From: Diphasiastrum complanatum
Lineage: Eukaryota; Streptophyta; Lycopodiopsida; Lycopodiales; Lycopodiaceae
Length of the DNA: 64,000 nucleotides
Assembly: GCA_029204225.1 (NCBI GenBank)
Contig: CM055111.1
Location: forward strand, 24,035,870 to 24,099,869
Direction: 5' to 3'
Every line of letters begins with the position of its first letter. The stretch's first letter is position 1. The notes under the pieces were generated by a model, which searched no databases, was not told the origin of the DNA, and saw only the letters and a list, made by a program, of their open reading frames with translations. Position numbers and translations under genes: made by a program. Positions 11,622-22,876 of this stretch are shown here, piece after piece.

Positions 11622-12474
11622 CAATATGGAACATGTCTCATAAATGCCTCTAATAAATGACAGAGTCAACTCCCCTAACCAGTCCAAATGACAAATTACA
11701 TATGTCCCTGTCCATGCTATTTAGCATATAACTATTGTAGATTCACTTGACATATCCTGAACTGCACCAGGGACCTAAGTTGCAACTTGTAAACAAGAGA
11801 TACCAAGGAGTATAAACAAAGAAACTGGACATAGATATTCATTTCGAACATACCAGAAGTTCACTAGTGTCTACAACCCAAAGTTTATCCATGAGTTTTC
11901 TAAAGAGCAGCCTTTATGAGGTGGAGCAGTTATATTGCTATATATGTTACACGAGAATCTTCAATGGTACAAACTTCAAAAATGGGAAAATCTCCATATG
12001 TGATTATGGACAAGTATAGATGTAACCATATTCAAGCACCGACCGATCTATTAAGCAGATATATTGAAAGTCTCGATTTGATTTCGCTTGTAGAAAATTC
12101 AAGAACGTGCAATTGTCTCCCTATGAGTAAAAATTCACATGAATCTCCAAGAGAGATTTCCCTACCAATAACAACATGGTCTTTTTATAAAAACAGACAC
12201 ATCAAGATAAGGTCAGTCAACAATCCATCAGAAGTATAAGTTAATTTATGAACTTATGTAGTAAACAAGACAAGTGAAAAGTTAATATGCTATGGGAATT
12301 GCAGATATCTGTAGCCATGGGATAAGCATAAGATGTGTCACCAAAACAAGATCCCCTAAGCCAAGTTTCAGACCCAAAATTCCTATATAAAAAAATTCAA
12401 TCAGGTGAGAGGTTTTCCCCAATAAGTGCTAGACAAATTGATTAGAGTTCAGCATTCTAGAAAAATATTCCTAC

Positions 12475-12642
12475 CTTGACCAACCTGTGGCCCATAAACC
12501 TGATCAAACTGAAATTCTTTGAAGGTGCTCATATCTGAAGGTGATGGTATGATTGATATAGTGTAAGGATTCGGGATAAAATATGGCATAGATGTCTCAC
12601 TTTCACCTTGCTGACGAACACGAACAAAGACTCGTATATTCC
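12475..12642 (-). CDS. KAC: KAC exon 4 (start of the motor domain)
   Basis: A 168-bp exon after acceptor TATGTGCAG and before donor GTAGGA. It completes the codon for Gly of KGNIRVF and encodes the first motor strand, NIRVFVRVRQQGE, then FKEFQFDQVYGPQVGQ. KAC has the same KEFEFDRVYGPQVGQ block. The kinesin hallmark RVRP reads RVRQ here. It is the motor-domain entry exon, 21.3 kb downstream of exon 3. Confidence 0.92.
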
Positions 12643-13399
12643 CTGCACATAACAAAAAAACGTTTAACTATCTTACTTTAAAATACACAACCTATTCATA
12701 AATTAGTCATAAAACTAACAAGAAAAGATGCACTATCAAAAAGTTCAAAGTTGCTATACTTAATAAACATGCAATATTTCACCTACCAGATCTTATGAGA
12801 AGAATGCAAGTCAACGTCACACATTACCAAAGAGAAAGATGTATATGACATACTCACATAAACATAATAACAGGTAATTATTGTAAACGCACCAAATTCC
12901 AACCATCTACTCTTACAAGGAGTCAATTTCATGCTATTTCATCAAACTTCCTAGCCTGCTGGCCCAGCACCCTTTTCTGGTGCCCACTGTGCAATACCAC
13001 TGTACATTTCAGAGGTAACCTCCTAAAGGTCAACCTTGGTAGTGCATCCCTTGATGTTTTACGCATTATGCTTCAAATTAACTCCTAAAATTTTTTGTTA
13101 GAGTATGCAAACCTACACTTCAAAGATCAAAACCCTTGTACTCACGAACAAGGAACTTCTTTTGGGGGCTTACACTCAAACTTTACGAAGTCCACCCAAA
13201 AGTCTTGTCTCTCGAGAATCTAGGCTTCCGAGTTGAATGCATGGGTGAATTTTTGTTATTTCAGAATTTTTTCAAATTTGCTGCCGAAATAAGTTGATCA
13301 AGCTTATGATTCTGATGCAAATACATTTCTATCATGCATGCATATATACACACATGCACCTCACATGCTAACCATCAAGCAAATTTTTTGGACAACACC
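12643..13399. other. Intron 3 start region (left end), no recognised element
   Basis: Only the acceptor of intron 3 at its left end (T-rich tract then GTGCAG) can be assigned. No coding or repeat signal was recognised in the rest. Confidence 0.4.
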
Positions 13400-13813
13400 A
13401 ATCAAAAAGTGGGGCCAAAGACAATGTTTAGAGAGCAAGGACATTCAGAAGTCCATTCCATAAGAGAAACAATCTGCTTGTATTGAAATGAAGATCTGAA
13501 CATGAGGAGCAACTCGAGTTTGCCCCTATTTATAGTAGAGAGGAGGGCCTTGGCCTCAAAATCCTATTGGCCCATTTCTACCTCCCTAACTATTCAAACT
13601 TAAAAAAGAGTGGGAACCCATTCAATAATTGGAGAGAACCAATTTAAATTTGAATTTGAATTTGAACCAATTTTGGTGGGAGACCCAACTTTATTCACAA
13701 ACTTGACATTTAGGCCCTGCGACATTAAAAGTCCCACAAAAAGGCCTAAAGTCCTTTTATTGACTTCTATCATCGGGTTGGACTTGCACACGCAGGGTGC
13801 CAAATCTCTCTCA
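13400..13813 (-). repeat. Solo or fragmentary LTR related to 3,339-3,962
   Basis: It shares with the 3.3-4.0 kb LTR the blocks around GGCCTTGGCCTCA, CATTTCTACCTCCCT, AGGCCTAAAGTCCTTTTATT and CACACGCAGG-TGCCAAAT, in the same orientation. Read on the minus strand there is a TATA-like CTATAAATAGGGG near 13,530. The outer end starts TGAGAGAG at 13,813. The inner end (13,400) is uncertain. Confidence 0.5.
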
Positions 13814-15159
13814 CTTATTAACTAGGGTTAGGGTTGCCTTGGGATCTTTTTTTAATCTCTATTAGATAGTTGGATTACTGGTAGAGAATATTTTGTCACT
13901 CAGGTTAAAATAACCTATAATCATGGAAAAATCCAGGTTGTAATAGTGTGGGACCTTTGTGAAACATCTATTACTGACTTTTTTATGATTTATGTAGCAT
14001 CTCCTCGTGCACCTTTTATAGAAATTGAGTTAATTTTTTCAAAAGGGGGTGAAGTGAAAAGTTGATTCTCTCAAAAGATCCATCTATTGCATAGATTTTT
14101 CGAAAAAATCCAAAATATAAACAAGACAGAGAACTATCTGAAAGTAATAGAGAAACTCTCTAGGGATTGTGAGGAACAATTTGAAACTAGAGAACATATG
14201 GGAATTAAATTTTAATTATCATATGCATGGATAGTCGAGGAAAAGATCAAATTTAAGTTGTAATGATCATAATTACCAACTGCAAAATTTGTTGTGAATT
14301 GGATCAAGACGGAATAAGTTTTGGTCTCAACCCTGAAATCCTACATGTTTGTATCGGTCAACTTAACCTTAGTATGTGTACCAAGATCTATTTGGGGTTT
14401 TAGTGTAAAAGAAATTTTGTTATTAGAAGTAAGATGGTTTGCAATGCTCATGAAAGTGGATATACTTCTCCATCTCAGGAATTTCCCATATATGTTATTT
14501 ACTCTGGAGAAATAGAATTCTTGTTTAGATGACTAAGTTACAACACTCTCAGTTAAATATGTGAATAACATATATAAATTATAAAAGAATTTGTCATATA
14601 TGTTTACGTCAAAGTTCCCCATGGCACAGGTGTCGTGGGGTCTGAGTGTCGTGGCAAGTGTCGTACCACAGCACGTGCGCCGTGGTACGGCACCTTTTTT
14701 TTTTTTTTTAATCCTAAGCTTGTTTAAGGGTGAATTCTATAACCTAAATTTCTTTTGGTTAGAGCGTTTTTGGGCGTGGAGGCTGCTAGGAGAGTCTGAT
14801 ATTTTGGAGGTGGTAGAGGAGGCAGATTGGGGAGAGAGAAAATCTGCAGGGTAGAGAGAGAAAAAGCGACCTAGTGTGAGGTGGTTAGAGAGAGAAAAGA
14901 TGATTTTGGGGTTCTTTACTAGCTTTTTTCAGATTTTGAGAAGGGTTCTGTTGCCGTTTTTTTAGAGCTCTTTTGGAGGTGATTTGGAGGGAAAGTTGGG
15001 GAGAGAGGTTGTTCAGCTGTAGAGAGATATAATTCCGAGTTAGAGAGAGAGTGTAGGTTGGGGTTTACAGTTTTAGTCATTTGCACCAAGCACCCTTCTT
15101 TTTTTCGTTTTTTGTGTCTCATTTGCTCTACGTGCATACCCACCCTGTCACGATGCCTG
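13814..15159. other. Intron 3 spacer with GC-rich repeated motif
   Basis: Mostly AT-rich DNA without a recognisable gene. At 14,628-14,690 GTGTCGTGG and CGTGGTACGGCAC motifs recur just before a T(12) run. GA-rich tracts follow from 14,800 to 15,060, immediately ahead of the hAT remnant, and could be its old 5' region. Confidence 0.35.
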
Positions 15160-16362
15160 CTTACCCATATGATTGACTTATTATGGGGTGAGGTGGACCA
15201 GACATCTGACTATGTTAGATACAATACCCAGAGCGGGGACTTGTCGCCATTGCCATGTGTGCTTCCGTGGGACACACTGACTAGGCTTAAGGCCCACATA
15301 CTTGGCGTTGTTAGAGTTGACGGCAAACGTTTGGGTGCATCCCCATGCCCTAGTATGTCGGCCCAGGAGAGGCGTAGATTGATTGATATCTACAGGCCAC
15401 GTTTGATAGCCGATGGCTTGGCACTAGACCCTATAATCAGTAATCATGTGACCTCAGTGACCTCTGATCCCTATGTTGCACACCCTCCTCAACTGCAACT
15501 ACTGCATCTTCTCAGCCAGCTGGAGCACGTCCTCCTACAGCTTCCCACTCTGGTGCAGCACATCCTCTTATGCCAGCTGCCTCCCGAGCTTCCTCTGCTA
15601 GAGGAGCTGGGAATGCAAACCCTTTCCCGAGTCATCCACCCGCGGTCACGGTTGTGACTCGTCCCACCCACACATTTAGCTATCTTCGCAGCGACACACC
15701 CCCTCCCAGCCAGCAGGACCCTCTACCCACCCAGGATATACCGTCCACTTACCCCCCTCAACCTGATGACGAGCCACACTTGGGGGAGGACCTCCCATTC
15801 ACTGATCCGACTGACGGTGATGCATCTGTTGCCCCCCCAGCTCCACCTGCTCCCATTCCAAATCCTCCTGCCCCAGCACCACATGCTGCCCCACCATCCC
15901 ATGCTCCACCCACCCATCCTCGCCATCAGACCGCTTTCTGCCATACCTCCACCTGCCTCTCGATCTACCTCCCACACACCTGCTAGTTCACATACACACT
16001 GACAAAGGACCATGGGGGAGGCAGTGGCTCCTCGTCTTCTGAGAGAGGCCCAGCATGTTGTGGCCAACATGATATATGAGTTGAACCTCCCGTTCAACAT
16101 TGTCGACACCGAGCCTTTCAGGAGGGCTTTTGCAATTGCTGTAGCCGCTAGTACACGCTTCACACCACCTGGGGCTGAGCACATCCGCACTACTTTATTG
16201 TCAGAGAGGGTAGACGAGCTCTCCTCTCAGATGACCCCTCTCAGGAAGGCCTGGGAGAGTTACGGTTGTTCGATCATGTCCGATGGCTGGAGTGATATCC
16301 GTCGAAGGCCAGTGCTCAGCATCATTGTGTCCTCTTGCATGGGCAGTATGTTCTATCGCGTG
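15160..16362 (+). pseudogene. hAT transposase fragment (zf-BED and DUF659)
   Basis: The segment 16,012-16,362 is open and encodes REAQHVVANMIYELNLPFN, FRRAFAIAV and YGCSIMSDGWSDIRRRP followed by IIVSSCMGSMF. This is the DUF659 signature of plant hAT transposases (GCSIMSDGW). Upstream, across frameshifts at about 15,235-15,345, CRHCHVCFRGT and LTRLKAHILGV look like a decayed zf-BED DNA-binding domain, followed by a Pro-rich linker. The catalytic and C-terminal dimerisation parts are missing: the frame is cut at about 16,362, where LINE-C sequence begins. No terminal inverted repeats were identified. Confidence 0.72.
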
Positions 16363-18873
16363 TGAATCTGCAACCGAGAGATGTCACACCAAGTGTCTCT
16401 AGATAAACCTGGACACCATGTCTCTAATGAATATAGTGCAACTGGAGAAACAGTCGAAGAGAAGAGGCGACAATGTGTGTCCGGGTCATGCACATAATAA
16501 GTAGAGGAAAACTTGTCCATCTGAACAAGAGCAGAGCGCCCCTTGCGGAGCCTAGCCAATGCAGCCGGTCTAAAAGAAAGCAATGGACCAAAAAAGAGAA
16601 CACTGAGGTATGTGTATGGCACCACTATCTCTAGGAGTTGTCCATCAAAGTAGAACATAGTGTCTCTCATATGCTGTCTGTTGGTGTTAAACACCATAAC
16701 CTTAGTCTTACAAATGTTTACCCTCAGCACCCATATCTGACAGAAAGTATACAAGACATCCAGATGTCGTTGAAGTCTTGAGGCCGAACATGATAGTAGA
16801 ACCACATCATCTGCATAAAGAAGGATAGGGATAACATTATCTGCTAGAGGACAGCCATCACCACCCTCTTCCCGAATGATCCACTCAAGGTCATCAATGT
16901 ATAAAGCAAAGAGGGTGGGTGACAAAGGACAGCCCTGCTTTACTCCTACTGTACTATGGATATATGAGGACCATCCATCTCCATCACAAAAACGCGCCAA
17001 AACTCTCTCTTATAATGTGATAATAGCAGCAATTACCTCCTGTGAGATACCAAGGGATGCCAGACGCTGGAGCAACAAGTGTCTCGGAACCGAATCAAAT
17101 GCTTTGCGGAAGTCCACAAAGCAGCAAAAGACTCTCTTTCCTGGACTTCGCTGCCTCAATGATACATCTCAGTATGAATATCTGGTCTGCAGTGGAATAA
17201 CTTGCTCTAAAACCCGCTTGTCCCATAGCATATAACTCCTCTGTCTCTGCCTGAGAGCTGATGATAGACTGCATAATCGAACCATAGAGCTTAGCCATAG
17301 TGTGGCTGATCATAATCGTACGATAGTTGTCTACATTCAGAGGATCACCAGCCTTAAGTATAGGATGCAAGAGGTTAGTACACTAGGGTGTGGGAAGGCC
17401 AAAAATAACAGATTGGTTAAAAACGTAGGAGATGTATGGAGCAACAATATGGGCGATAGGTTTTAGAAAGTCCATACTTTGAGAGTCAACATCAATGGCT
17501 TTATGGTTTTGTTTTGACCATTTTTTATGGCGTTTTCAATCATGGATGGAGTGAAAAGAGTGAATTCTGATGGACGTGGTGAGAGAGAAATGGAAGGAGC
17601 AGCATAGTCAATCCAAGATTCAATGGAAATAGGAGCGGGCTTATGGATGTGGTGAGAGAGAAATGGAAAGAGAGTCCACTGTAAAAAGTCTTGCAACATA
17701 GTCAATCCAAGATTCAATGGAAATAGGAGCGGGCTTATATGGGTTTTTAGAAAACATCTTCCAAAAGAAGGTGGAAGAAGTGGAGTCCAAGGAATTGATG
17801 AGTTTCTATGCCAGAGATTGAAAGTAAAGTCTTTTTTCGTAAAGTCGTTCTCTGGTATTCCTTTTGTTTAGATGCTAAGGTGCCGAGAGAATGGTATTCA
17901 ACGTGGACAACCTGCTTGTGTAGGAAGAGGCACTCATCATCATACCATCTATTGTACGTGCGTTTATGAGATGAGAAATTTTTTGGAGGATAAGCAGTAT
18001 TGGCTGAGTGAAGAAGTGACTGAGATAAAAAGGCTACTTGTTGGTCTACTGAAGACGAGAAGGGAAAATCGTCGAGTAGTGTGGCTAGAGACGAAGTGTA
18101 AGTAGGGATACCAAGTGGAGAGAAAGAAGGACGAAGGCGACGTGTGGAACGAGGTGTCATAATAGTACCCGGAGTAATATGGCCAAGAGACAGGAGCAAT
18201 AAAGAGTGATCAAAGATGGTAGGGTGCAAAATATGAAAAGTATGAAGAAAAGGAATCAAGGTTGGTGAGCCAATGAAATAGTCAACCACGATGTGTCCAC
18301 CTTCGTGTGGATGGCAAGTAAAAACTGATGATGACGACCATCGAGACAGGCCATTTTGAATGGCTAAAGAATGAGCTTCTACAAGTCCAATCAACTATTC
18401 TCCAAAATGTGTAGCTGGGGTATCTGCATCCTCAGAGGTCCTGTCCAAACCCACATCCAAAGCCTGAATCTGAAGGAAATCATTGTCTGCATGAAACTCT
18501 GTCTGCCGGGAGCTGGTGCGAGCATTAAAATCTCCTGCTAGTAGAATAAGGCCCTGCTGTGCAAAGCTGGCTATATCATCTGAGAGATCCTGGAATGGAT
18601 CACCACCATAGTCTGCAAAAGCTGATGACTGAGGTGCAAAATAACGCCTATACGCGTTATTTTGCAAGAAGATGACTGTTGTGCAAAATAACACCTCAAG
18701 AAAGGCCTATACGCTGAATGCCAGGCACAATCCTGAATGGCAAGAAGAGGTCGATATAATGATTCATGGGTCTCTGCTAGGAACAAAATATCACATTTCT
18801 GCAAAAAAGAGTGAAAGTCTCCTGCTGAAGAAGATGAAAGCACACCGTTACAATTCCAAAAACCAATTTGCAA
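16363..18873 (-). pseudogene. LINE-C ORF2 pseudogene: endonuclease and reverse transcriptase with YADD
   Basis: The endonuclease (18,873-17,750) has QIGFWNCNGVLSSSSAGDF, FLAETHESL, LAGDFNARTSSRQTEF, IVVDYFIGSPT and DHSLLLL. The reverse transcriptase (17,717-16,363) has HPILKAGDP, NYRTIMISHTMAKLYGSI, AGFRASYSTADQ, GVKQGCPLSPTLFALYIDD and the catalytic LLYADDVVLL. It is the only LINE in the window that keeps the YADD palm. Frame breaks at about 18,395-18,694, 17,740 and 17,095 disable it. In LINEs this protein nicks DNA and primes reverse transcription at the target. Confidence 0.82.
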
Positions 18874-18949
18874 TGGCTGAGGGGATCCTCGACTTCCTAT
18901 TGTGAAATTTTATCGTAGAATTTAGGCTTGCCTTCAATAAAGATCACTC

Positions 18950-19914
18950 TTTGATTCCTAGCATTGGCCTCATGAATGACCAATTTCCTCGCTTGCCATT
19001 GTGTATGTGTTAGTCTTCATCCATAAAAATAAAAGTACCTTTGAGCTTAGCTCGAAGGAGTAAAGCAGCATTGCGTTGTTCAATGGAACGAAACTTTAGG
19101 AATAAGACCTTATCGTGAAATTTGCTCCTCCAAGCAGTGTCAAAACCTTCAATAGTATGTGCAAGCTTAGATACAAGAAGGTCTTTCGCTTCATCAAGGG
19201 CCTTGTTTCCATTAGGAATACCCCTAACTCATATATTGAGAGCCTTCTTGGCTCTTCGCTCGTGTTTTGTAAAAACATCCTTGAAGGAAGAATTCATTAA
19301 CGAAGCCTGAACTTGGTTAGAGGAATTACCATCTTGCTTAAGAACCAAAGCCCATGTACGAGTTTCTTCCACTTCTTTTGACAACGATGAGATTTTACTT
19401 TCCACCTCTTGCTGCGAATGAAGATCCTGCATCCCTTTCATTTTCATCATGTCGATATTGCTTTGTAAATCCTTATTCTGAAGACCAACTTTGATAAGTT
19501 CTTCATGAAGCGTCTGATTCTGTAGATGCAATTTCTTGATAAATTGAAACACTTCTTGAACTGATATTGTAAGTAGTTGTGAAGAGAATCAAAGTCAGCT
19601 AAGTTGCTAGGTTGCAATTGCTCTGCAGAGATACGATAGGCATCTACCGAAGATAAAATCGGGATCGGTGCAACACTGGCCTGCAATGGAAGATGAGGTG
19701 AAGACTGTCCGACCAAGTCTGTTACAGAAGAAGAAGGAGAGCCAGCGAAGGCCAGGTCAGCGGGAGCAAATGATTGGCTAGTAGGAGAGGCCATAGCAAG
19801 GTGTGGACAGGTCCCTGAGCAGACCTGAGCGAAGCTGAGCGGACAGACAAGACAGGTCAGGAGGACCTGAGCTGAGTGGACAGACTGGAGCGGCAGACCA
19901 GGGGAGCACCATCG

Positions 19915-19917
<3 letters not shown>
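18950..19917 (-). pseudogene. LINE-C ORF1 pseudogene
   Basis: It starts at about 19,860 with a Pro/Ser-rich region, then a coiled coil (19,552-19,229; FIKKLHLQNQTLHEELIKVG, EVESKISSLSKEVEETRTWA). The C-terminal part, VRGIPNGNKALDEAKDLL, then ALLLRAKLKGTFIFMDED near 19,030, is the same domain as in LINE-A and LINE-B ORF1. Frameshifts at about 19,560 and stops near 19,230 break it. Confidence 0.65.

Positions 19918-19999
<82 letters not shown>
19918..19999 (-). repeat. (TC)n microsatellite between two LINEs
   Basis: About 80 bp of pure GA on the plus strand (TC on the minus strand), continuing into (TTTC)n at 19,995-20,006. On the minus strand it is the tail of the LINE 3' end at 20,010-20,350 and is directly followed by the 5' end of LINE-C. 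A long Leu-Ser reading through it is an artefact. Confidence 0.85.
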
Positions 20000-20000
<1 letters not shown>

Positions 20001-20350
20001 AAGAAAGCTTTATTAATGTCTTTTCCATGCCAAAAGGCATATAAGACCAAATGGAGTACATGTCAAGTATGTGAAAACCGTGGAAGCGTATATAAACGTC
20101 TCCAAGAAAAAACTATGCATAAAAGAGAAATGAACAACATAACTATAAATTACAAATTGCCGATTGTCCATATAGCTGCCAGGAGTAGAGTAATATCATG
20201 TAGTGCTATTGTTGAAGAAGGATGTGATACGAGCTGCAACATGAAGTAACATGGACCGTCGCTGACGTCGTCTAGGAGGGTGAAAACTGTGCGCTCTCGT
20301 AACATGGCGTGAAGTGCGAACTGCAGCATGACTATGAGTGATGCACTGTC
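20000..20350 (-). mobile_element. LINE-E: isolated LINE 3' untranslated end
   Basis: On the minus strand this is a second copy of the 3' region that ends LINE-D (20,381-20,690). It has ATGAGCTGCAACATGAAG-like sequence, GTCTTATATGCC, the hairpin ATGCC-TTTT-GGCAT (20,040-20,027), AGACATTAATAAAGCTTTC and the TTTC/TC tail. No coding sequence is attached, so it is a 5'-truncated copy lying head-to-tail between LINE-D and LINE-C. Confidence 0.7.
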
Positions 20351-20380
20351 TCTGACATTGGTGAGGTGGTGAAAGAAAGA

Positions 20381-22375
20381 AAGAAAGCTTTATTAATGGC
20401 TTTTCCATGCCAAAAGGCATATAAGACTAATGAAGTACATGTCAAGTATGTGGTAACCATGGGAGTGCATAAAACATCTCCAAAGCTGTAATAAAAAAAG
20501 CATCCAGTACAAACTAAATAGATACGTAAGCAAGAGTGTGTGTGCGCATAATAGTCATATGTATCCATGTCAAGATGTCAAGACTGTGCTGATGTTGTAG
20601 AAAGATGTAATGCAAGCCGCAACATGAGAAAGCACCTGGATGGACTTCGCTCTAGTTGAACAAGGGAGGCATGTCCCTTCCCTAGTCGAGTGGTAGCAGC
20701 TTGTCTCAACCCTGCTTCACCCCAATAGTGCTCCCAATGTGATCAGATATGCCACTGTTATGTCGAAAACATCCCAGGACACGCTCATAAAGTGCCATCA
20801 CAGCAAGAATGATGTCGGTGGAGAAGCCGAGGTCTCGGAGTCTCTGGATGAGCAATGAGCGAGGAACATATTCAAAGGCTTTCCTGAAGTCCACAAAACA
20901 ACGGTAAACCCTCTCTCTCCTATGCTTAGCCTCCTCAATCAAGGCCCGTAATGTGAACATGTGATCTGTAGTAGAATAATGGGCCCGAAAACCTGCCTGA
21001 CCCATAGCATGTAGTCTCCTGGTCTCTGCCTCTGAGCTCACAACAGACTGAAGTATAGTACCATATAGCTTCGCTAGGACATGCCCAATCGTGATGGTGC
21101 GATAGTTACTTGGAGTCATGGGGTCACCATTCTTATGGATGAGGTGGATAACGTTAGTGCACCAGGATGATGGAAAACCGGAAACAACTCCGCTATGGTG
21201 GGAGGTCAAATGCATGGGAGAGAAGTTTAGACTCAAGGCGTTCAATATCTCTGGCTTGTGGGACTTCATCTTCTTAATGGCTCTAGTACCATGTCAGATG
21301 TGAAGAAGGAGAACTCAAATGATCGTGGAGATATAGAAATAGGTGAGTCGGTAGGGACGGTATACAAGCTAGTAGCATAATCAGTCCACATGCGAAGGTC
21401 CTCCAGGAGAGGTGGTGGAGAGTGAGGAATGAACTCACGCCAAAAAGTGCCCAAGGAAGAACTGAAAAGAAGGTCAATAAGACGTTTCCCTTCAAAATCA
21501 TCATAGGAACGCTTTTTAAGGAGGAGAACATGATGGTAGGAGCATCGGGAAGATCGGAGTGGATGTGGAGCATGGATATGTGAATAGGTTACTGACTGAT
21601 GAAGAGAATGGCACTCTGTATTGTACCATGGAGGGTGCAATGGTCAAGGTGTGCGTCGAGTCTTTTTGGGATGGGGTTTGGTGGGGAAGGTTAGTGATGC
21701 AGTAGTGTGGAGAGAGGTGGTGAGAAAAGCGGCTTGGATGTCGACTGGACTGTCACCCCATGAGATAGTCAACGACACTTTGTCCTCCACTGTGAGGATG
21801 GCATGTATAACTGTTTGAATGTGACCAGCAGGGTAAGCCATTATAAATGGCTAGCTCGTGTGCCTCTCCAAACTGAAGTAAGTGCTCACCATATGGAGTA
21901 GTAGGTCCCAAACTGTCCGTCCTGGTAACTCCCAACATATCACTATCAAGGGCATGAACACGAAGCTGATCTGTGGTGTCAAAGAACTCTGTTTGTCACG
22001 AAGATGTCCGAGCATTAAAATCCCCAAGAGGAGAATAAGCCCCTGCTCTTAAAATCTGATAATATCCGATGAGATGTCCTGATATGGAGATCCAATACCC
22101 TCAGCAAAAGACGAAGACTCTGGTGGAAAGTAACATGCTGCAATAAAGACATCTCTATCTAATCCAATATCCTGACCCACAATGCGAGTCCATATATAAC
22201 GGGCCTGCTCGTCATGTCTGATGAAGTCAAGACTCGGGTGGAGAGACTCTCTGTATAAGCATGCGACCCCTCCTGAACCTCGGCCACTGGCAGACCTAGT
22301 CTCTCGTCAGAATACTGAGTCCCAACTATATCCAGGCAAAAAAGGAAGTCCTCGCTCTGGGCTCTCGTGTGTCTC
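20381..22375 (-). mobile_element. LINE-D, 3' portion: endonuclease, partial RT and 3' end
   Basis: The downstream part of a LINE split by the chromovirus at 22,376-29,575. The 22,375-21,650 section carries the endonuclease middle and end (RIVGQDIGLDRDVFIAACYF, FGEAHELAIYNGLP). The 21,640-20,713 section has the RT N-terminal half (IHLIHKNGDPMTPSNYRTI, AGFRAHYSTTDHMFTL, CFVDFRKAFEYVPRSLLIQ), ending abruptly at IGVKQG. The catalytic palm is deleted, and 3' UTR follows directly to the hairpin at 20,420-20,407 and a TTTC tail. The reading is broken by shifts, notably near 21,640 and 21,980. Confidence 0.8.
22371..22375 (+). other. Target-site duplication gtctc, left copy
   Basis: GTCTC immediately before the 5' LTR is repeated directly after the 3' LTR at 29,576-29,580. 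It belongs to the LINE-D endonuclease sequence that the element entered. Confidence 0.9.
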
Positions 22376-22863
22376 TGTTATGTCCATGTCCTGTACAAGG
22401 GAATCGGAATTATTCCTGACGTGGATAGCCGGTCACTCCAGTTGTATGTGGTTATTAGTTATGCTACGTCATTCTGGGCGTGGTCGTATTAAATAATTAA
22501 TAATCATATGAGGGCCCAGACCTATAATTGGACATAGGAGCACATGCATGGTGAAGACTGCTTTAATGCAAGGATAGGAGATCAATAGCTCAATATACGA
22601 GCATGGGGAATCCTAAAGGGAATATTCTCTCTCTCTAGAGGAGAATAAGTCTAGTGGAAACTCGCCCCTCCTCCTATTGTGAATTGTGATTCTTGAGCCA
22701 GTGTTTCCTCTCCTCTTTTGTGTTCTTCACTGTGGCTTGGGGGTGGATTGGTTAGGGTATTAACTAGCCTCTCCATATTGGTTGGGTGGTTCATGCTCTA
22801 CAGGTGTCCTTTTGGTTTGCATGTGATTGGAATCCTGTAAATCTTCACTTGGTGGTTCTTACA
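22376..22863 (+). repeat. Chromovirus 5' LTR
   Basis: It begins TGTTATGTCC and ends TTCTTACA. Its sequence is repeated at 29,088-29,575 with the same length. Confidence 0.95.
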
Positions 22864-22864
22864 G

Positions 22865-22876
22865 TGGTATCAGAGC
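22865..22876 (+). other. Chromovirus primer-binding site
   Basis: TGGTATCAGAGC, complementary to the 3' end of initiator tRNA-Met, one base after the 5' LTR. Confidence 0.9.

Larger units (their letters stand above)
16363..19917 (-). mobile_element. LINE-C: minus-strand LINE with ORF1, endonuclease and RT
   Basis: It runs leftwards from the (GA)n tract at 19,918, where its 5' end (GCTCCCCTGGTCTGC) resembles that of LINE-B, to a break at 16,363 inside ORF2 where hAT sequence begins. The LINE 3' end is missing. Because LINE insertions normally keep their 3' end, a later deletion or recombination probably made this LINE-hAT joint. Confidence 0.78.

Noticed and set aside
19778-20061. Long Leu-Ser repeat reading frames across the GA tract
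   Set aside because: They are produced by translating the (TC)n microsatellite and have no protein-like context.
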